DNA of 64,000 nucleotides from Spinacia oleracea (taxonomy: Eukaryota > Streptophyta > Magnoliopsida > Caryophyllales > Amaranthaceae): contig NC_079489.1 in the NCBI RefSeq assembly GCF_020520425.1, positions 81,846,810 through 81,910,809 of the forward strand, given 5' to 3'. Made by a program: the position numbers and the translations under genes. Below are positions 22,465-33,187 of the stretch, piece by piece. The first letter of the stretch is position 1; each line of letters opens with the position of its first letter. The notes below the pieces were generated by a model. That model was given only the letters and a program-made list of their open reading frames with translations. It was not told the DNA's origin and did no database searches.

Positions 22465-22482
22465 TCCCCAGTGGAGTCGCCA
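22465..22482 (-). other. Primer binding site of G2
   Basis: The minus strand reads TGGCGACTCCACTGGGGA one base inside the 5' LTR. TGG at the start fits a tRNA CCA end. This sequence type is used by Tat/Ogre-lineage gypsy elements, for which a tRNA-Arg primer has been described; the tRNA identity here is inferred. Confidence 0.8.
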
Positions 22483-22483
22483 C

Positions 22484-23956
22484 TGTGAGGGGGCCGAAAA
22501 AGCGCGAGGCTAATGCGTGACCTTGTCCCTCGTGGGTGTGACGTTTCTTTTTGTCAAATCAAGTGTAATTGGATTTCCTTTGAGTTTACACCCAATTGAC
22601 TAGTAATATAGGAGTCGTCATTCAGTTTTTAACGACAATGAGAAAAACTGACAAAACCCGGTTATCGTGACATAAAGGGAGTGCAATTATGTTTGACCAC
22701 GACGGTCGTAGGTTCCCTTGTGATCCCTGGTGTGCGGATCTCTCAACATACACCCGCAAGGTAGAGATTGAGGGTTCGGGAGACTGTAACTACCGACAGG
22801 AGTACTCGCTCATCGATAACTCCAGAGGCATGATATCCTTACTAGCTCACCATAAATAATTGAAGGGACATGCGTTAACTATTAAACTAATCTGAGTTGA
22901 TTTTAACAATATGCAACATATAGTACTAGATCGAGCGCGATTATCTGATTTAGATTGTATTAAGGGACCTAGCATGATAATCCAATTTCCCAAAAATATC
23001 ATATTTATTAGGCGTGATAGAACAATCAGATTTAGTTAGTTTAACAGTTCATAAAAAGGGCGAGGAAAGCAATTAAATCATAGAAAAGGGACACATCACG
23101 ACGCACCCTTGAGAGGTGCGTCACGGTTCTCAGAAAACTAACCACTTTGACTTTGCTATTTCTCCTTTTATTTAACGAATCTCAAGTTATGGGGCAGGAT
23201 ACGTTCTGTTCGATTTATGGATCGATTGCGATAGAACGCGTGATCAGTTTTTGTAGCGTGAGGCTTAGGCTTAGGGGTTTAGAGTCAATACTCAGAATAA
23301 TAATTGCGTGTTGTTGTTCCACGTCGAACTTAGGGCCCTATTTATAGAAAAGAGTTCGTGGAAAGATAGAATTGTAGAACTCTAATCCACGAGGAATTAG
23401 GAAAAAACACGTACCCGGGTATTTTCAGCGCCAAGGCCTGGGCGCCGAAGATTTCGGCGCCCAGAGCCAGGCGTTGAAAATAGGATCTGGGCTGTTTTCT
23501 TAGTCTGATTCGGATTCCTAGAATCCGGAGTGTTTGAGACTTAATCGAGTCTTTTAGTGCGTATTAACCTTGTGACGGAATGCGTTTGGGCCCGTTACAA
23601 ACTCTAGGCTCGTTAGGATTTTAATTAATACGTGACTCTTATTTTCGAATCATATTAGGAATAGGATTCTCTCGTAATCTCTATCTCATTTAGGATTTAT
23701 GTTGGAGTGCAGCACCTAATTCTGACAGGTTTCTATCTTTTATGACTTGCCACTTTTAACAACTACCCATTACGGCAGTTAATATTTTTAGCAGGTTTCC
23801 ATAAATAGCGGGTTCTATAAATGGCAGGTTTCGGGTGAAATGAAAAGGGGTGATCGAGATTCGTTATTTTATAGGAGATGCGTTGTCAAGTGGAGATTTA
23901 TGCTTTCATCATCGAACCTTCCCTTTCGGGAATGGGGACAAAAGTAGGTGTCTACA
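22484..23956 (-). repeat. G2 5' LTR
   Basis: It is 1473 bases. Element-sense ends are TGTAGACACC and CCCCTCACA. It carries a TATA box (minus strand, 23338-23347) and one palindromic module (23422-23480) about 75 bases upstream of the TATA box. A 66-codon frame at 23147-23347 also exists in the other LTR and is not a gene. Confidence 0.92.
23338..23347 (-). promoter_or_regulatory. TATA box of G2 5' LTR
   Basis: CTATAAATAG on the minus strand is at the same position as in the G1 LTRs (25641 and 36503). Confidence 0.65.
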
Positions 23957-23961
23957 GTGGA

Positions 23962-24275
23962 TCATATGGCTTATCCCACTCTCCCGTACATTCGGAAGCT
24001 CAAGCTTGTTTGTTGGTATCCAATGGTGTAAGGAAAGATTGATTGATAAAGTCCTAATCCTAATGGATTCAACAACTTTAATTTTAAACTTAGAAACACC
24101 ATCTAAGGAGAAGAATGTCACAATAATCTGGACGATAGCAGAAATCAAAGAGATAACATCTACTTTCAAAACATGTGTTATCCTTAAAGCGGATCTACAA
24201 CAAGTTCAGAGGGCGCATGAGATTGCTAACAAGTGTCGTTCCCTTTTCTTATCCTTTTCTTGTAATTTATTTTAG
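23962..24275 (+). pseudogene. RNase H-like coding fragment, 3' part
   Basis: It continues the frame of 2814-2872 across the G2 insertion. After SEAQACLLVSNGVRK a frameshift near 24030 moves to a frame with LIDKVLILMDSTTLILNL, where the DS is the catalytic-Asp position of RNase H. That frame runs to a stop at 24273 through a region comparable to the final helix (QRAHEIANKC, compare N..AH.lA). The most likely origin is a LINE ORF2 C-terminus or a stand-alone RVT_3 gene. It is broken by the frameshift and by G2. Confidence 0.55.
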
Positions 24276-24446
24276 CAGTAGTATTCTTTTAGCTATTGTC
24301 AAAAAAATGTTCAAAAGTTCAAAAATTCGATGCATTTATTTTTCAAGAATCAAATGTGGCGAGTGATTGATATACCTAATGCGGGGGCCTGCCGTAAAAT
24401 ACTCATAATACTTTTGATCCAAATTTAGAACAAATGCTAAAGTATA
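24276..24446. other. Short spacer before MITE
   Basis: I see nothing coding here. The sequence after the RNase H stop is T-rich and may be its 3' UTR. Confidence 0.4.
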
Positions 24447-24449
24447 TTA

Positions 24450-24666
24450 GGCTCTGTTCTATTGGACTTATTTTGTTTTAACTTAACTTATTTTATCTGA
24501 AATAAACTAATTTTTTCTGAAATAAACTTATTTGGGTGTGAAATGTTTGAAAAGAACTTATTTTTTCTGAACTTATATTATGTGTTAACATAATTGAATT
24601 TATCTGAACTTAACTAAAATTATTTGAACTTATTAATAAGTCAAATACGTCGAACAGAACAGAGCC
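24450..24666. mobile_element. Tourist-like (PIF/Harbinger) MITE
   Basis: This is a 217-base element with terminal inverted repeats GGCTCTGTTCTATTGGAC and, in reverse, GGCTCTGTTCTGTTCGAC. It is flanked by TTA on both sides (24447-24449 and 24667-24669). Length, AT-rich body without coding and a TTA duplication fit Tourist-type MITEs, which are mobilised by PIF/Harbinger transposases. Internal ATTTGAACTTATT-like phrases recur in both orientations. Confidence 0.85.
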
Positions 24667-24669
24667 TTA

Positions 24670-25042
24670 GAGCATAAGATGAAAGTTTGACATAAACCTT
24701 TTCGGGTAGATTATTGCAGCCACAAGTATTCTCCGGTTTGTGGTATTTTGACTTTGTTGCAAAATTGATTGAATTACCACATTTGAAATTAAGTGTATTG
24801 TTTTTATTATATTGATTTTGTGATATTATACCTTTATAGAACGTTATCACGTGCATTAGAACGAACACATACTGGTTCCTGATTATTACAAAGTGTATAA
24901 TATTTTGGTAATATACTTATATATTGTTGGCAAAAATCAAAAAAATAATGGTTCAATCAAGGATCATACCCCAGACTTAACTCTCAAAGAGGGGAGCATT
25001 GACTTGTTGATAAACCACCAAGGCATAATGTACTTTATGAAT
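24670..25042. other. Spacer between MITE and G1, no gene
   Basis: This is AT-rich sequence without coding potential, interrupted on the right by G1. Confidence 0.5.
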
Positions 25043-25507
25043 CATGTTGTAGACACCTACTTTTGTCCCCATTCCCGAAAGGGAAGGTTCGATGATGAAA
25101 GCGTAAATCTCCACTTGACAACGCATCTCCTATAAAATAACGAATCCCAATTCCCCTTTTCATTTCACCCGAAACCTGCTATTTATGGAAACCTGCTAAA
25201 AATAGTAACTGCCGTAATGGGTAGTTGTTAAAAGTGGCAAAACATAAAAGATAGAAACCTGTCAGAATTAGGTGTTGCACTCCAACATAAATCCTAAATG
25301 AGATAGAAATTGCGAGAGAATCCTATTCCTAATATGATTCGAAAATAAGAGTCACGTATTAATTAAAATCCTAACGAGCCTAGAGTTCGTAACGGGCCCA
25401 GGCGCATCCCGTCACAAGATTAGTACGCACCAAAAGACTCAATTAAATCTCAAATACTCCGGAATCTAGGAATCCGAATCTGACTAAGAAAAGCAGCCCA
25501 GATCCTA

Positions 25508-25569
25508 TTTTCAACGCATGGCTCTGGGCGCCGAAAATCTTCGGCGCCCAGGCCTGGGCGCTGAAAATA
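25508..25569 (+). repeat. Palindromic module in LTR promoter region
   Basis: One hairpin is decayed (CAACGCATGGCTCTGGGCGCC) and the second is perfect (GGCGCCCAGGCCTGGGCGCT). It lies about 75 bases upstream of the TATA box, a location suited to a regulatory role. The 3' LTR copy is at 36369-36430. Confidence 0.88.
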
Positions 25570-25640
25570 CCTGGTACGTGTTTTTTCCTAATTCCTCGTG
25601 GATTAGAGTTCTGCAATTCTATCTTTCCACGAACTCTTTT

Positions 25641-25650
25641 CTATAAATAG
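25641..25650 (+). promoter_or_regulatory. TATA box of G1 5' LTR
   Basis: CTATAAATAG is followed by GGGCCTTAAG. It is conserved in all four LTRs of the family and probably sets the start of the genomic RNA about 30 bases downstream. Confidence 0.7.
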
Positions 25651-26502
25651 GGCCTTAAGTTCGACGTGAAAACAAGACACAATTCATATTCTGAGTATTG
25701 ACTCCAACCCTTAGCCTAAGCCTCACGCTGCGAAATTGTTCACGCGTCCTGTCGCAATCGATCCATAAATCGAACAGAACGTATCCTGTCCCATAATTTG
25801 AGATTCGTTAAATAAAAAGGAGAAATAGCAAAGTCAAAGTGGTTAGTTTTCTGAGAACCGTGACGCACCTCTCAAGGGTGCGTCGTAATGTGTCCCTTTT
25901 CTATGATTTAATCGCTTTCCTCGCCCTTTTTATGAACTGTTAAACTAACTAAATTTGATTGTTCTATCACGCTTAATAAATATAATATTTTTTTGGAAAT
26001 TGGATTATCATGCTAGGTCCCTTAATGCTATTTAAATCAGATAATCGCGATCGATCTAGTATTATATGTTGCATATTGCTAAAATCAACTCAGATTAGTT
26101 TAATAGTTAACGCATGTCCCTTCAATTATTTATGCTGAGCTAGTAAGGATATCCTGCCTCTGGAGTTATCGACGAGCGAGTACTCCTCTCGGTAGTTACA
26201 GTCCCCCGAACCCTCAATCTCTACCTTGCGGGTGTATGTTGAGAGATCCCCACACCAGGGATCACAAGGGAACCTACGGCCGTCGTGGTCAAACATAATT
26301 GCACTCCCTTTATGTCACGATAACCGGGTTTTGTCAGTTTTTCTCATTGTCGTTAAAAACTGAATGGCGACTCCTATATTACTAGTCAATTGGGTGTAAA
26401 CTCACAGGAAATCCAATTACACTTGATTAATTAAAAAGAATCGTCACACCCACGAGGGACGAGGTCACACATTAGCCTCGTGCTTTTTCGACCCCCTCGC
26501 AG

Positions 26503-26520
26503 TGGCGACTCCACTAGGGA
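26503..26520 (+). other. Primer binding site of G1
   Basis: TGGCGACTCCACTAGGGA lies one base after the LTR and differs from the G2 site by one base. It is probably complementary to a tRNA-Arg 3' end, inferred from related elements. Confidence 0.8.
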
Positions 26521-27286
26521 TAGTGAAGGAAATACTCGTGCTTGTAGGTAATTAAAATAGCCGAAGGGTGAAACGATCCTACCCCGCGTTTATTTCCCAA
26601 TCAAGTTGGGACAACCTGAAAATCAGCATATTAATGTGAACGGGCAGAACAACATAACGAATCTCGGCTCCCTCGGGAGTTGGGACTAAGGATACCTTTT
26701 TTCGCCAATAGGGGGGTGCATACGCCGCGCATGTTGCCCACTCGGTACTTGTGCAGGTAGTACACCTATCCCGAACCCAATCGCTCGCTCATTAGGTCCT
26801 TCTCGCCTGCATGCCCCCTTGGCTTGCACTTGCGGGTTGGCCTCTTGGGCGAAATTCGTCTGTTGAAGACACTACCTCGACCGGGGCATGTGTTGGATCT
26901 ACGATAGAAGAGGTACCAAACCAGGCGCAAATAACTACCCATAGAAGCCTATCATAAACTACATGACATGTTATTATTGCCTCATGATGGAATGTTAGTT
27001 ATGTGTTGCGAAATATATGATTGTGTGTGACAAACTATCCTAGAAAAACCAACGACCTTAAAAATTTCCCAAACATTCATAAACCAATTTGCCAAAGAGT
27101 TATACCGAAATACGTGTTTCGCAAACCCGAACGATCGCCACGAAAATAAGCGACGCTCGGGATAGCCTGTAACGAATCCCACAAACGCTGCACAACGCGT
27201 AAAGGACGTTATTAGGCAAGCACACAAAATCGAAGTCGCATAAACAAAAGTAGACGCAAATAGAAAACGAGAACCAGCCAGGGACG
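26521..27286 (+). other. G1 leader, no sense gene
   Basis: It is highly similar to G2 21690-22460. The minus strand has an 81-codon frame (26982-27227) also present in G2 (21729-21992, 87 codons), sharing phrases such as NSLxNWF and IFKVVGFSRIVCHTQSYIS. It is unknown whether this is a gene or just conserved nucleotide sequence. Confidence 0.5.
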
Positions 27287-27347
27287 CATTTTCAACGCCC
27301 CTGGCTGGGCGCCAGAATTTCTCACGCCCTTCGCTGGGCGCTGAAGT
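27287..27347 (+). repeat. Palindromic module, G1 leader
   Basis: CAACGCCCCTGGCTGGGCGCC is followed by CACGCCCTTCGCTGGGCGCT, a more decayed copy matching the G2 module at 21628. Confidence 0.82.
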
Positions 27348-27725
27348 TGCTGCTTGGCCTTCTGGTCAGGCGCAGTAGCCTCGGTGCCCGCGCAAAAGGA
27401 AAATACGTAGCACAAAAAAACCGTTCGTAAAAAGAATTGCTACGAGGGCGTAAGAAAAGCACTCGATTCTAAAAGCGACTCATAAAAAAGAATAACTCTT
27501 TGCGTCGTTTTTAGGCCTCCTACGACGACAATGCTCGGCACCAAAACCGAACATGCTAATAATTATGAATGTCACACGGGCAAGTGTTTCGAAAATCCAA
27601 AGAATGACCAAGAGAAAGAACTAAAAAGTGTACCAACAAAAGAAAGAGTAAAAAACCAATAGAGAGAGTCGAAGTCTAGACTAAGTAATACTTGAAACTT
27701 TGGGACCTAAACTTTAGCTTATCTT

Positions 27726-30350
27726 ATGCATAGGACTGGTCCTGCCACTTGGTGCCGATCAGGAAATCAACGGTTAGTGCGCCTCGAAGATACATCGCCA
27801 ATACCAGGTTTAGTGACTCCAAGCTCCGTCCGTCATCCCTCATTTCAAGGATCTCCGCTTCCCCAACCTCGATTCGCACCCTCAAACATGTCCATCGAAG
27901 AATTACAAGAGCATATGGCTCAGATGACCCGACTCATGGGCCAACTGAAAATGGAAAACGAAGCCTTAGCGGCTGCACAAGCCAAAAATGACCTCGATAA
28001 CGAGAAGAGGATTGAAAAAATGGTCCTACAGCAAACCATGGGGAGCAAGTACTTCTCCCTCGATCCTGAACCTTTTCCTGGCAAACTACCAGAAAAGTTT
28101 AGTTCATCTGACTTACCAAAGTTTAAGGCCACGGACAATCCCCGTGATCATCTATTGAGCTTTGTGAATGCCATGAACTTGAAAGGCGTGGACAAGTCCA
28201 TGTATTTACCTGCCTTTCCTTTGTCCTTGGAACATGTGCCGCTCAAATGGTACTATCACCAGGACCCTAAGCTCTTCCCCACTTGGGAAGACTTTGTCAA
28301 TGTCTTCATCAAGCAATACTCGTCGAACATGGATTTTCAAGTCACCATGCGCGAGCTGGAAGTTCTCTTCCAAAAGAAAAATGAGGGTTTCACAACCTAC
28401 TTTGCTAGATGGAGGGATCAGGCAGCCCAGCTAATCAATAGGCCCCCCGAAACAGAATTGGTCCAAAAATTCATTGACAACCTGGACCCGGCCTACAGAC
28501 AGCACCTTAGGTACCTGGGACTTGACACTTTCAAAAGAGTCTATGATGTGGGAATAAAGATCGAGGATGATCTCGCAAAAACGATACAAAGTAAACCCGC
28601 ATACAAAAGCAACACCTACAACAGGGGCAACACGTCCCAAGCCCAAGAAGTCCATGCCGTAGAAGAGACTCCCGCCCGAAGAAGCCCTGGAAGATGGGTT
28701 CGAGACCGAAAGTTTGCCCCAATCGGGTCAACTTTGGTACAAGCCTTTGAAAGACTAACCAATCAAGGAAAGTTGAGCCCAATAGGCCCCACCCGTGACC
28801 CTCCTGTCAAGGGCAAATTTTGGGTCGAAGGTACTTACTGCAAATTCCATCAAGGAAATGGGCATGACATTGAAAGCTGCTGGAATCTAAAACATACGAT
28901 CCAGGACATGATAGAGGATGAAGTGATACCTCTCCCTAACGTTGGCAAACCCAACAACAACAAGAGCCCACTCGGCTCTTGTCACATCTCTCTCGACCAA
29001 CCAGAGAACTTCGACCCCACGGTGTATATTACACCTCAAGGTGCACCACTCGATGTGGTCCCTATGGATCGAATCGAGAGAGAAGTGTGCGGTGTGTGGG
29101 ATGATGATGCTGAAGATATTTACCTATCTCAAGTGTCGGACCAGGACCTCTTTACTGAAACTTGGCCCGGGTATGCTCTCATTGACACCACCCCTCAGGA
29201 ACCCGAGGTCGACAACCTCACCCGATCCGGAAGGATATACCAACCGGATATTCGCCCACCTCCTATGGACGATATCCCAGTTAGGCAAACTCCTGAGAAT
29301 GGACGGCACACCACCGTCGCAGAAGTCATTGAAAATCCTCTCTTGAAACAACTAAAAAGAACTAAAGCCAAAATTACCATCTGGGATCACATGTGTACTT
29401 CAAAGGAACATCACAAAAAGCTTATTCGCTCACTCGACCTCATCTCAGTACCTACAGATATCACACCTGACTCACTGGTTAGCCATGTCACGAGAGATGC
29501 TGGAGAAAAGGCCATAGTTTTCACTGACAAAGACTTGCCCAAAGAGGGGGGTGCTCACAATAAAGCCCTTTATCTAGTGGTTGGATGCAAAGGACAAAAC
29601 ATCCCCCTAGCGCTCGTAGATAACGGTTCGGCGGTTAATGTTTGCCCATTACGAACCGCCCATTGCTTGGGGCTAGGAAATGATGACTTCCAAACCTCCA
29701 CTCAAGGGGTACGAGCTTATGATAACTCCCGAAGGCCTGTGTTGGGAAAAATCAACCTCACCGTACAAACCGGGGTTGTGGCACGCACCACGGAGTTTCA
29801 AATAATCGACATCAAGCCCACTTTCAACCTCCTCTTGGGGCGACCTTGGCTCCATGACTTAGGAGGTGTGGCTTCTACCTTGCACCAAATGGTTAAACTT
29901 AACCATAACGGGGTAATACTAGAAATCCGCGCCCCTCCTCTCGACGTCGGTTGTACTATGGTTGGAACGGCCAAAACTGCGGACGACCTTTACGGTTTTC
30001 AAATGGAAGAGACAATCCAGTTCATCGAAGATTATGATCCAGCATTCCTAGACCCGCACGCATCCCGAGTCATCCCTAGAATGCTGTTAGCTCAAGGTTA
30101 TTTCCCTGGAACCCCATTGGGCATAAGGAAGAAGGAATGCACATTCCATCCTTTACCCAAAAAATCTACTCCCTTTGGCTTAGGCTATGAACCAACGGAG
30201 GAAGATATTGCTGACCGCCTGTCTGGGCTACGCCTTAACAAGGCCAAACAAACCACCCTCCTTCCCCCATATCAAAGAACCCTTAACGGGATGTTCGTTC
30301 GGGAAGGAGAAGGACACTCATGCTACGATTTCCCTGAACCCTTCGTTTAG
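27726..30350 (+). CDS. Gag-protease polyprotein of gypsy element G1
   Basis: The frame has 874 codons. Residues about 55-105 form a Glu/Lys-rich coiled coil (SIEELQEHMAQMTRLM). Residues about 130-260 are a Retrotrans_gag capsid domain (PLKWYYHQDPKLFPTWEDF, then FTTYFARWRDQAAQL). At 371-385 is a CxxH..GHxxExC zinc-knuckle variant (CKFHQGNGHDIESC). An aspartic protease lies at about 610-730 with active-site Asp632 in VDNGSAV, where DTGS or DSGS is usual, and the flap/helix block NLLLGRPWLHD near 702. Gag packages the RNA and the protease matures it. The frame is intact, unlike everything else in the window. It ends at a TAG followed by more open frame. Confidence 0.93.
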   Translation: MHRTGPATWCRSGNQRLVRLEDTSPIPGLVTPSSVRHPSFQGSPLPQPRFAPSNMSIEELQEHMAQMTRLMGQLKMENEALAAAQAKNDLDNEKRIEKMVLQQTMGSKYFSLDPEPFPGKLPEKFSSSDLPKFKATDNPRDHLLSFVNAMNLKGVDKSMYLPAFPLSLEHVPLKWYYHQDPKLFPTWEDFVNVFIKQYSSNMDFQVTMRELEVLFQKKNEGFTTYFARWRDQAAQLINRPPETELVQKFIDNLDPAYRQHLRYLGLDTFKRVYDVGIKIEDDLAKTIQSKPAYKSNTYNRGNTSQAQEVHAVEETPARRSPGRWVRDRKFAPIGSTLVQAFERLTNQGKLSPIGPTRDPPVKGKFWVEGTYCKFHQGNGHDIESCWNLKHTIQDMIEDEVIPLPNVGKPNNNKSPLGSCHISLDQPENFDPTVYITPQGAPLDVVPMDRIEREVCGVWDDDAEDIYLSQVSDQDLFTETWPGYALIDTTPQEPEVDNLTRSGRIYQPDIRPPPMDDIPVRQTPENGRHTTVAEVIENPLLKQLKRTKAKITIWDHMCTSKEHHKKLIRSLDLISVPTDITPDSLVSHVTRDAGEKAIVFTDKDLPKEGGAHNKALYLVVGCKGQNIPLALVDNGSAVNVCPLRTAHCLGLGNDDFQTSTQGVRAYDNSRRPVLGKINLTVQTGVVARTTEFQIIDIKPTFNLLLGRPWLHDLGGVASTLHQMVKLNHNGVILEIRAPPLDVGCTMVGTAKTADDLYGFQMEETIQFIEDYDPAFLDPHASRVIPRMLLAQGYFPGTPLGIRKKECTFHPLPKKSTPFGLGYEPTEEDIADRLSGLRLNKAKQTTLLPPYQRTLNGMFVREGEGHSCYDFPEPFV

Positions 30351-30686
30351 GATAGCTTGCTAAAACCCGGATTTGAAATTTTCCATGACTGCCACACCTT
30401 GGATGAGGCACCCCGCCTCACCAAGACTAAAATAGCTGAAATATTAGACAACCAAGCTCTATGGACATTGTTTAACGAATCGAGGCCTATGGAGGACGAG
30501 ACTGTGACGACTACCCTAGCTTTACAAGATGAAGGTTTCGATCCAACCCGGTTAATCTCTCCTGCATCAACACTAGAAGAGATCGAGAACGGATGGGTGA
30601 AGACATATCAGTGGGTCAATGCAAAAGGAATAAAATTCAAGATGAGTACCGGTGAAGGACCGAAGTTTTATGAGACTAAACCCTAG
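30348..30686 (+). pseudogene. In-frame extension after the gag-pro stop
   Basis: Directly after the TAG at 30348-30350 the same frame runs on for about 111 codons (LLKPGFEIFHDCHTLDEAPR through YQWVNAKGIKFKMS to YETKP, then TAG). PGFEIF and the acidic linker resemble the protease-to-RT linker of Tat-like polyproteins. The RT that should follow is missing. The TAG is either a recent mutation or a leaky stop. The whole frame without it would be about 986 codons. Confidence 0.6.
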
Positions 30687-31415
30687 GCTTGAGCCACATA
30701 GGGCAACGTAGTAAAAAGCGCCTAGTAGTTCTTTAGATTGGTAGAAAAATAATAAAGACTTTAGATGGTCCTAAGACCCCTTAGAATATAGGTCAAGTTT
30801 GTTTCAGTGTGTTTTCCTTACTTTCCAAATTAATAAAGGCGTAATATTTCTCCTAAAGATTTTATTCTAACGCTAAGTAAACACCAAATATACTTGCAAA
30901 ATACTAAAATAAAGAGGCGGCCCACTCTAGGCCCAACAAACGAGGCTCATTCGGTCTTGAAATAGTGCCATGGGAACCAGTTCCCGAAAACCCACAAAAT
31001 GAACCACACTATCCCATTCATATCCCCAAAACCTAAAAAGCCAACCAGTGTCATCATAAAAATCAATCCATGCAACCCAAAGAAATCAAAAGGAAATCAA
31101 ATTCAAACAATACAAAGGTTGCTCAAGAAAAAAACTCATAAAAAATAGACACCGCCCCCCACATCCACACGCACCTCAACCCACCCAAAAGCCTACACAA
31201 AGATCTTCATATCTTCCACACCCTAACTCCATTTTTAAAACCGTTTCGAGTCACGGATAGAAAAAAATAATCCGGACAAAAATGCATCTCACGCTAACAG
31301 TCAAAAATGCCTCCGAAATAGCCTTAAAATTGATTTTAAATACGAGCAAAAATCAAAGCACTAAAAAAAATGCAAGAACACGTGAAGCAAAGCGTCAAAA
31401 ACGACCGCCCAAGTC
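30687..31415 (+). other. G1 spacer after gag-pro, no gene
   Basis: This is AT-rich and A-rich on the plus strand. It aligns with G2 in reverse on both sides of the captured YTH exon (CCAACAAACGAGGCTCA at about 30934 and CGAGTCACGG near 31247), which shows that the exon is an addition in G2. Pol would be expected here and is absent. Confidence 0.6.
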
Positions 31416-31475
31416 ATTTTCAGCGCCCAGGGCTGGGCGCCGGAATCTTTGAAGCCCCAGCCTGGGCGTTGAAAC
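31416..31475 (+). repeat. Palindromic module, G1
   Basis: CAGCGCCCAGGGCTGGGCGCC is followed by AGCCCCAGCCTGGGCGTTG. It has the same flanks as the G2 module at 19392. Confidence 0.88.
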
Positions 31476-32039
31476 TCTCTGCCTGCCTAAATTTTTTAGA
31501 AGTGCTCGTCATTTTATCCGCACATAACGGAAAAATAACGAACACATGGGGGGTACAGCACGTATCCAAATAGGCTCACCAAAAAATATAGCCATACAAA
31601 ACATAGTCGAATTTCATTTTTTACGCGACTTACGGCAAAAAAAAATGGTAGATGAAAATAATGATAATACTTCACTCATTTGACCGATTAAGTAATATGC
31701 TACCACCTCAGGGCATATCTATTAAAATCTGGCATCCTAGAACTTATTCTAGCTAGAACTACGCGCGACCTGATTCTGACAAGATACGTAGGCAATCCTT
31801 ACCAAGGATTCGGTCCAATAAAAAAAACACATATTCTTTGTGCAAAAAGTGTTAGACATATAAAAACATAAAAAGAGGAGAGACAAAAATAAATGAAAAT
31901 GAAAAATAAAAATACGCCTTTATTGAAAAAATAATAAGAAGGAAAACAAAGTGCTAAGAATAAAAACAAACACAACTGAAATAAATAAAGGGCGCCTACA
32001 CCCTAGCAAGAACTACACTACTCTAGTTCTTCCGGATCA
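31476..32039 (-). other. 3' flank of the antisense gene
   Basis: No coding sequence on either strand. Long A-rich plus strand (T-rich on the minus strand) would form the 3' UTR and terminator of the antisense gene, though no clear polyadenylation signal stands out. Confidence 0.4.
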
Positions 32040-32993
32040 TCAAATAAAGTCTTGTAGAGGGCAATGTTCGCAGGATCCACCCACAGTCTTCTGCGCTGCC
32101 CCAATATCAATCTCCATAAGAACCGGCTCCCGGACACTAACTTCCAAAGATGCCAAGGCTTCAGAAACATTCTCAGTTATAGCCCGCTCAGCCTCAAGGG
32201 CACAGACAATGGTGGGAGAAGGATTATTATCATCAACTAGACTAGCCACTGTTTCTACAGGCGGCTGAGCCTTCCTAACCCATACATTGTTCCGGCGACG
32301 ATCTCCGCGAGAGCTTGCATTTCTTTTAACAACAGCAGGCCCCTTCATGTTAGGCATCTTTTTAGGCCTGAAACTGGAACGAGGAGGAACTTCCTTTCGC
32401 TTTCGATCAGGACGAGCTTTCACAGTCTTAATACTATAGGTACGAGGTTTGGCAGAATCAGGACCCTCATACCTAACATGAATACGAGGTATCAAAAGCT
32501 CAGCCGGCTCCCCATTTCGAGCCTCGGTCCTCACATCTTTATCATCGGAGCTCATCCACAACTTGTAGTTTTCATAAAGACCCACAAAGCCATTTGTAGC
32601 TACGGCCCAACGCGGGAGACCATCATAATACTTAGCCCACGCTAGAACCCGTGCTTGTGAAAAGGCCGCTACTTTAGGTGGTACCGTATCAGAAAAGGGG
32701 ATAGTCTGCCTTTAACTGTATTGACGCATGACTCGGTAAGGGAAAATATAAATGGGTCGAGATAGCCCCAACAAGGAAACATAAACCGATACATCAGAAC
32801 CCCCCGTCATAGTAGTCAAACCCCACCACGGTACCACCCACTTAATAGAACAGATGCCATAAGTAAAAAAGGAGGCCCATTCAGCCTCGTCCTGGCCTTG
32901 GTGCAAGTATTTTCGGTTACCCAAGGCTATAGGGCGATAATGTTTAGGATCGGCGGGAGCTTCCAAGAGTCTAAGCCGTTCCACGAGCCACAT

Positions 32994-33187
32994 CTGTAAA
33001 AAACGGGTACGATCAAAAAATAATAATAAAAGAAAACGGTTCCTGGGGCGCAGTTTCAACGCCCAGGACCAGGCGCCGAAAATTCCAGCGCCCAGCCCTA
33101 GGCGCTGAAACTCAGCCCCAAGACAGGACGAATAAAAAATATGTATGCAAAAAAAATGTTACGTGCGCAAGAAAAAAAATCGATTAC
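32994..33187 (-). other. Intron of the antisense gene
   Basis: On the minus strand the exon ends CTGCAG and the intron starts GTAATC (33187). It ends TTTTTTACAG (32994) before ATGTGGCTCG. The 194-base intron carries a palindromic module. Protein family continuity across the joint (GSPLLLQ to MWLVERL) supports the splice. Because it runs antisense to the genomic RNA it would not be spliced out during retrotransposition. Confidence 0.8.
33053..33112 (-). repeat. Palindromic module inside the antisense intron
   Basis: CAACGCCCAGGACCAGGCGCC and CAGCGCCCAGCCCTAGGCGCT. Its position inside the intron shows that the module can sit in a transcribed, spliced region. Confidence 0.85.

Larger units (their letters stand above)
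2873..23956 (-). mobile_element. G2: non-autonomous Ty3-gypsy (Tat-like) retrotransposon
   Basis: It is bounded by two LTRs (22484-23956 is 5', 2873-5300 is 3' in element sense) with TSD GTGGA. It has a primer site next to the 5' LTR and a polypurine tract next to the 3' LTR. Taking out the nested C1 element and the LINE leaves about 10.6 kb. It is a sister of G1: LTRs, leader, palindromic modules and 3' tandem repeats line up in order. The gag-protease frame of G1 is absent apart from a short match around 21250, and no reverse transcriptase or integrase is visible. It therefore needed proteins in trans. It also contains a fragment of a host YTH gene. The Tat assignment rests on family resemblance. 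Confidence 0.9.
25048..26501 (+). repeat. G1 5' LTR
   Basis: It runs from TGTAGACACC to CCCCTCGCA over 1454 bases. A palindromic module is at 25508-25569, a TATA box at 25641, and AT-rich R/U5 sequence follows. Confidence 0.92.
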
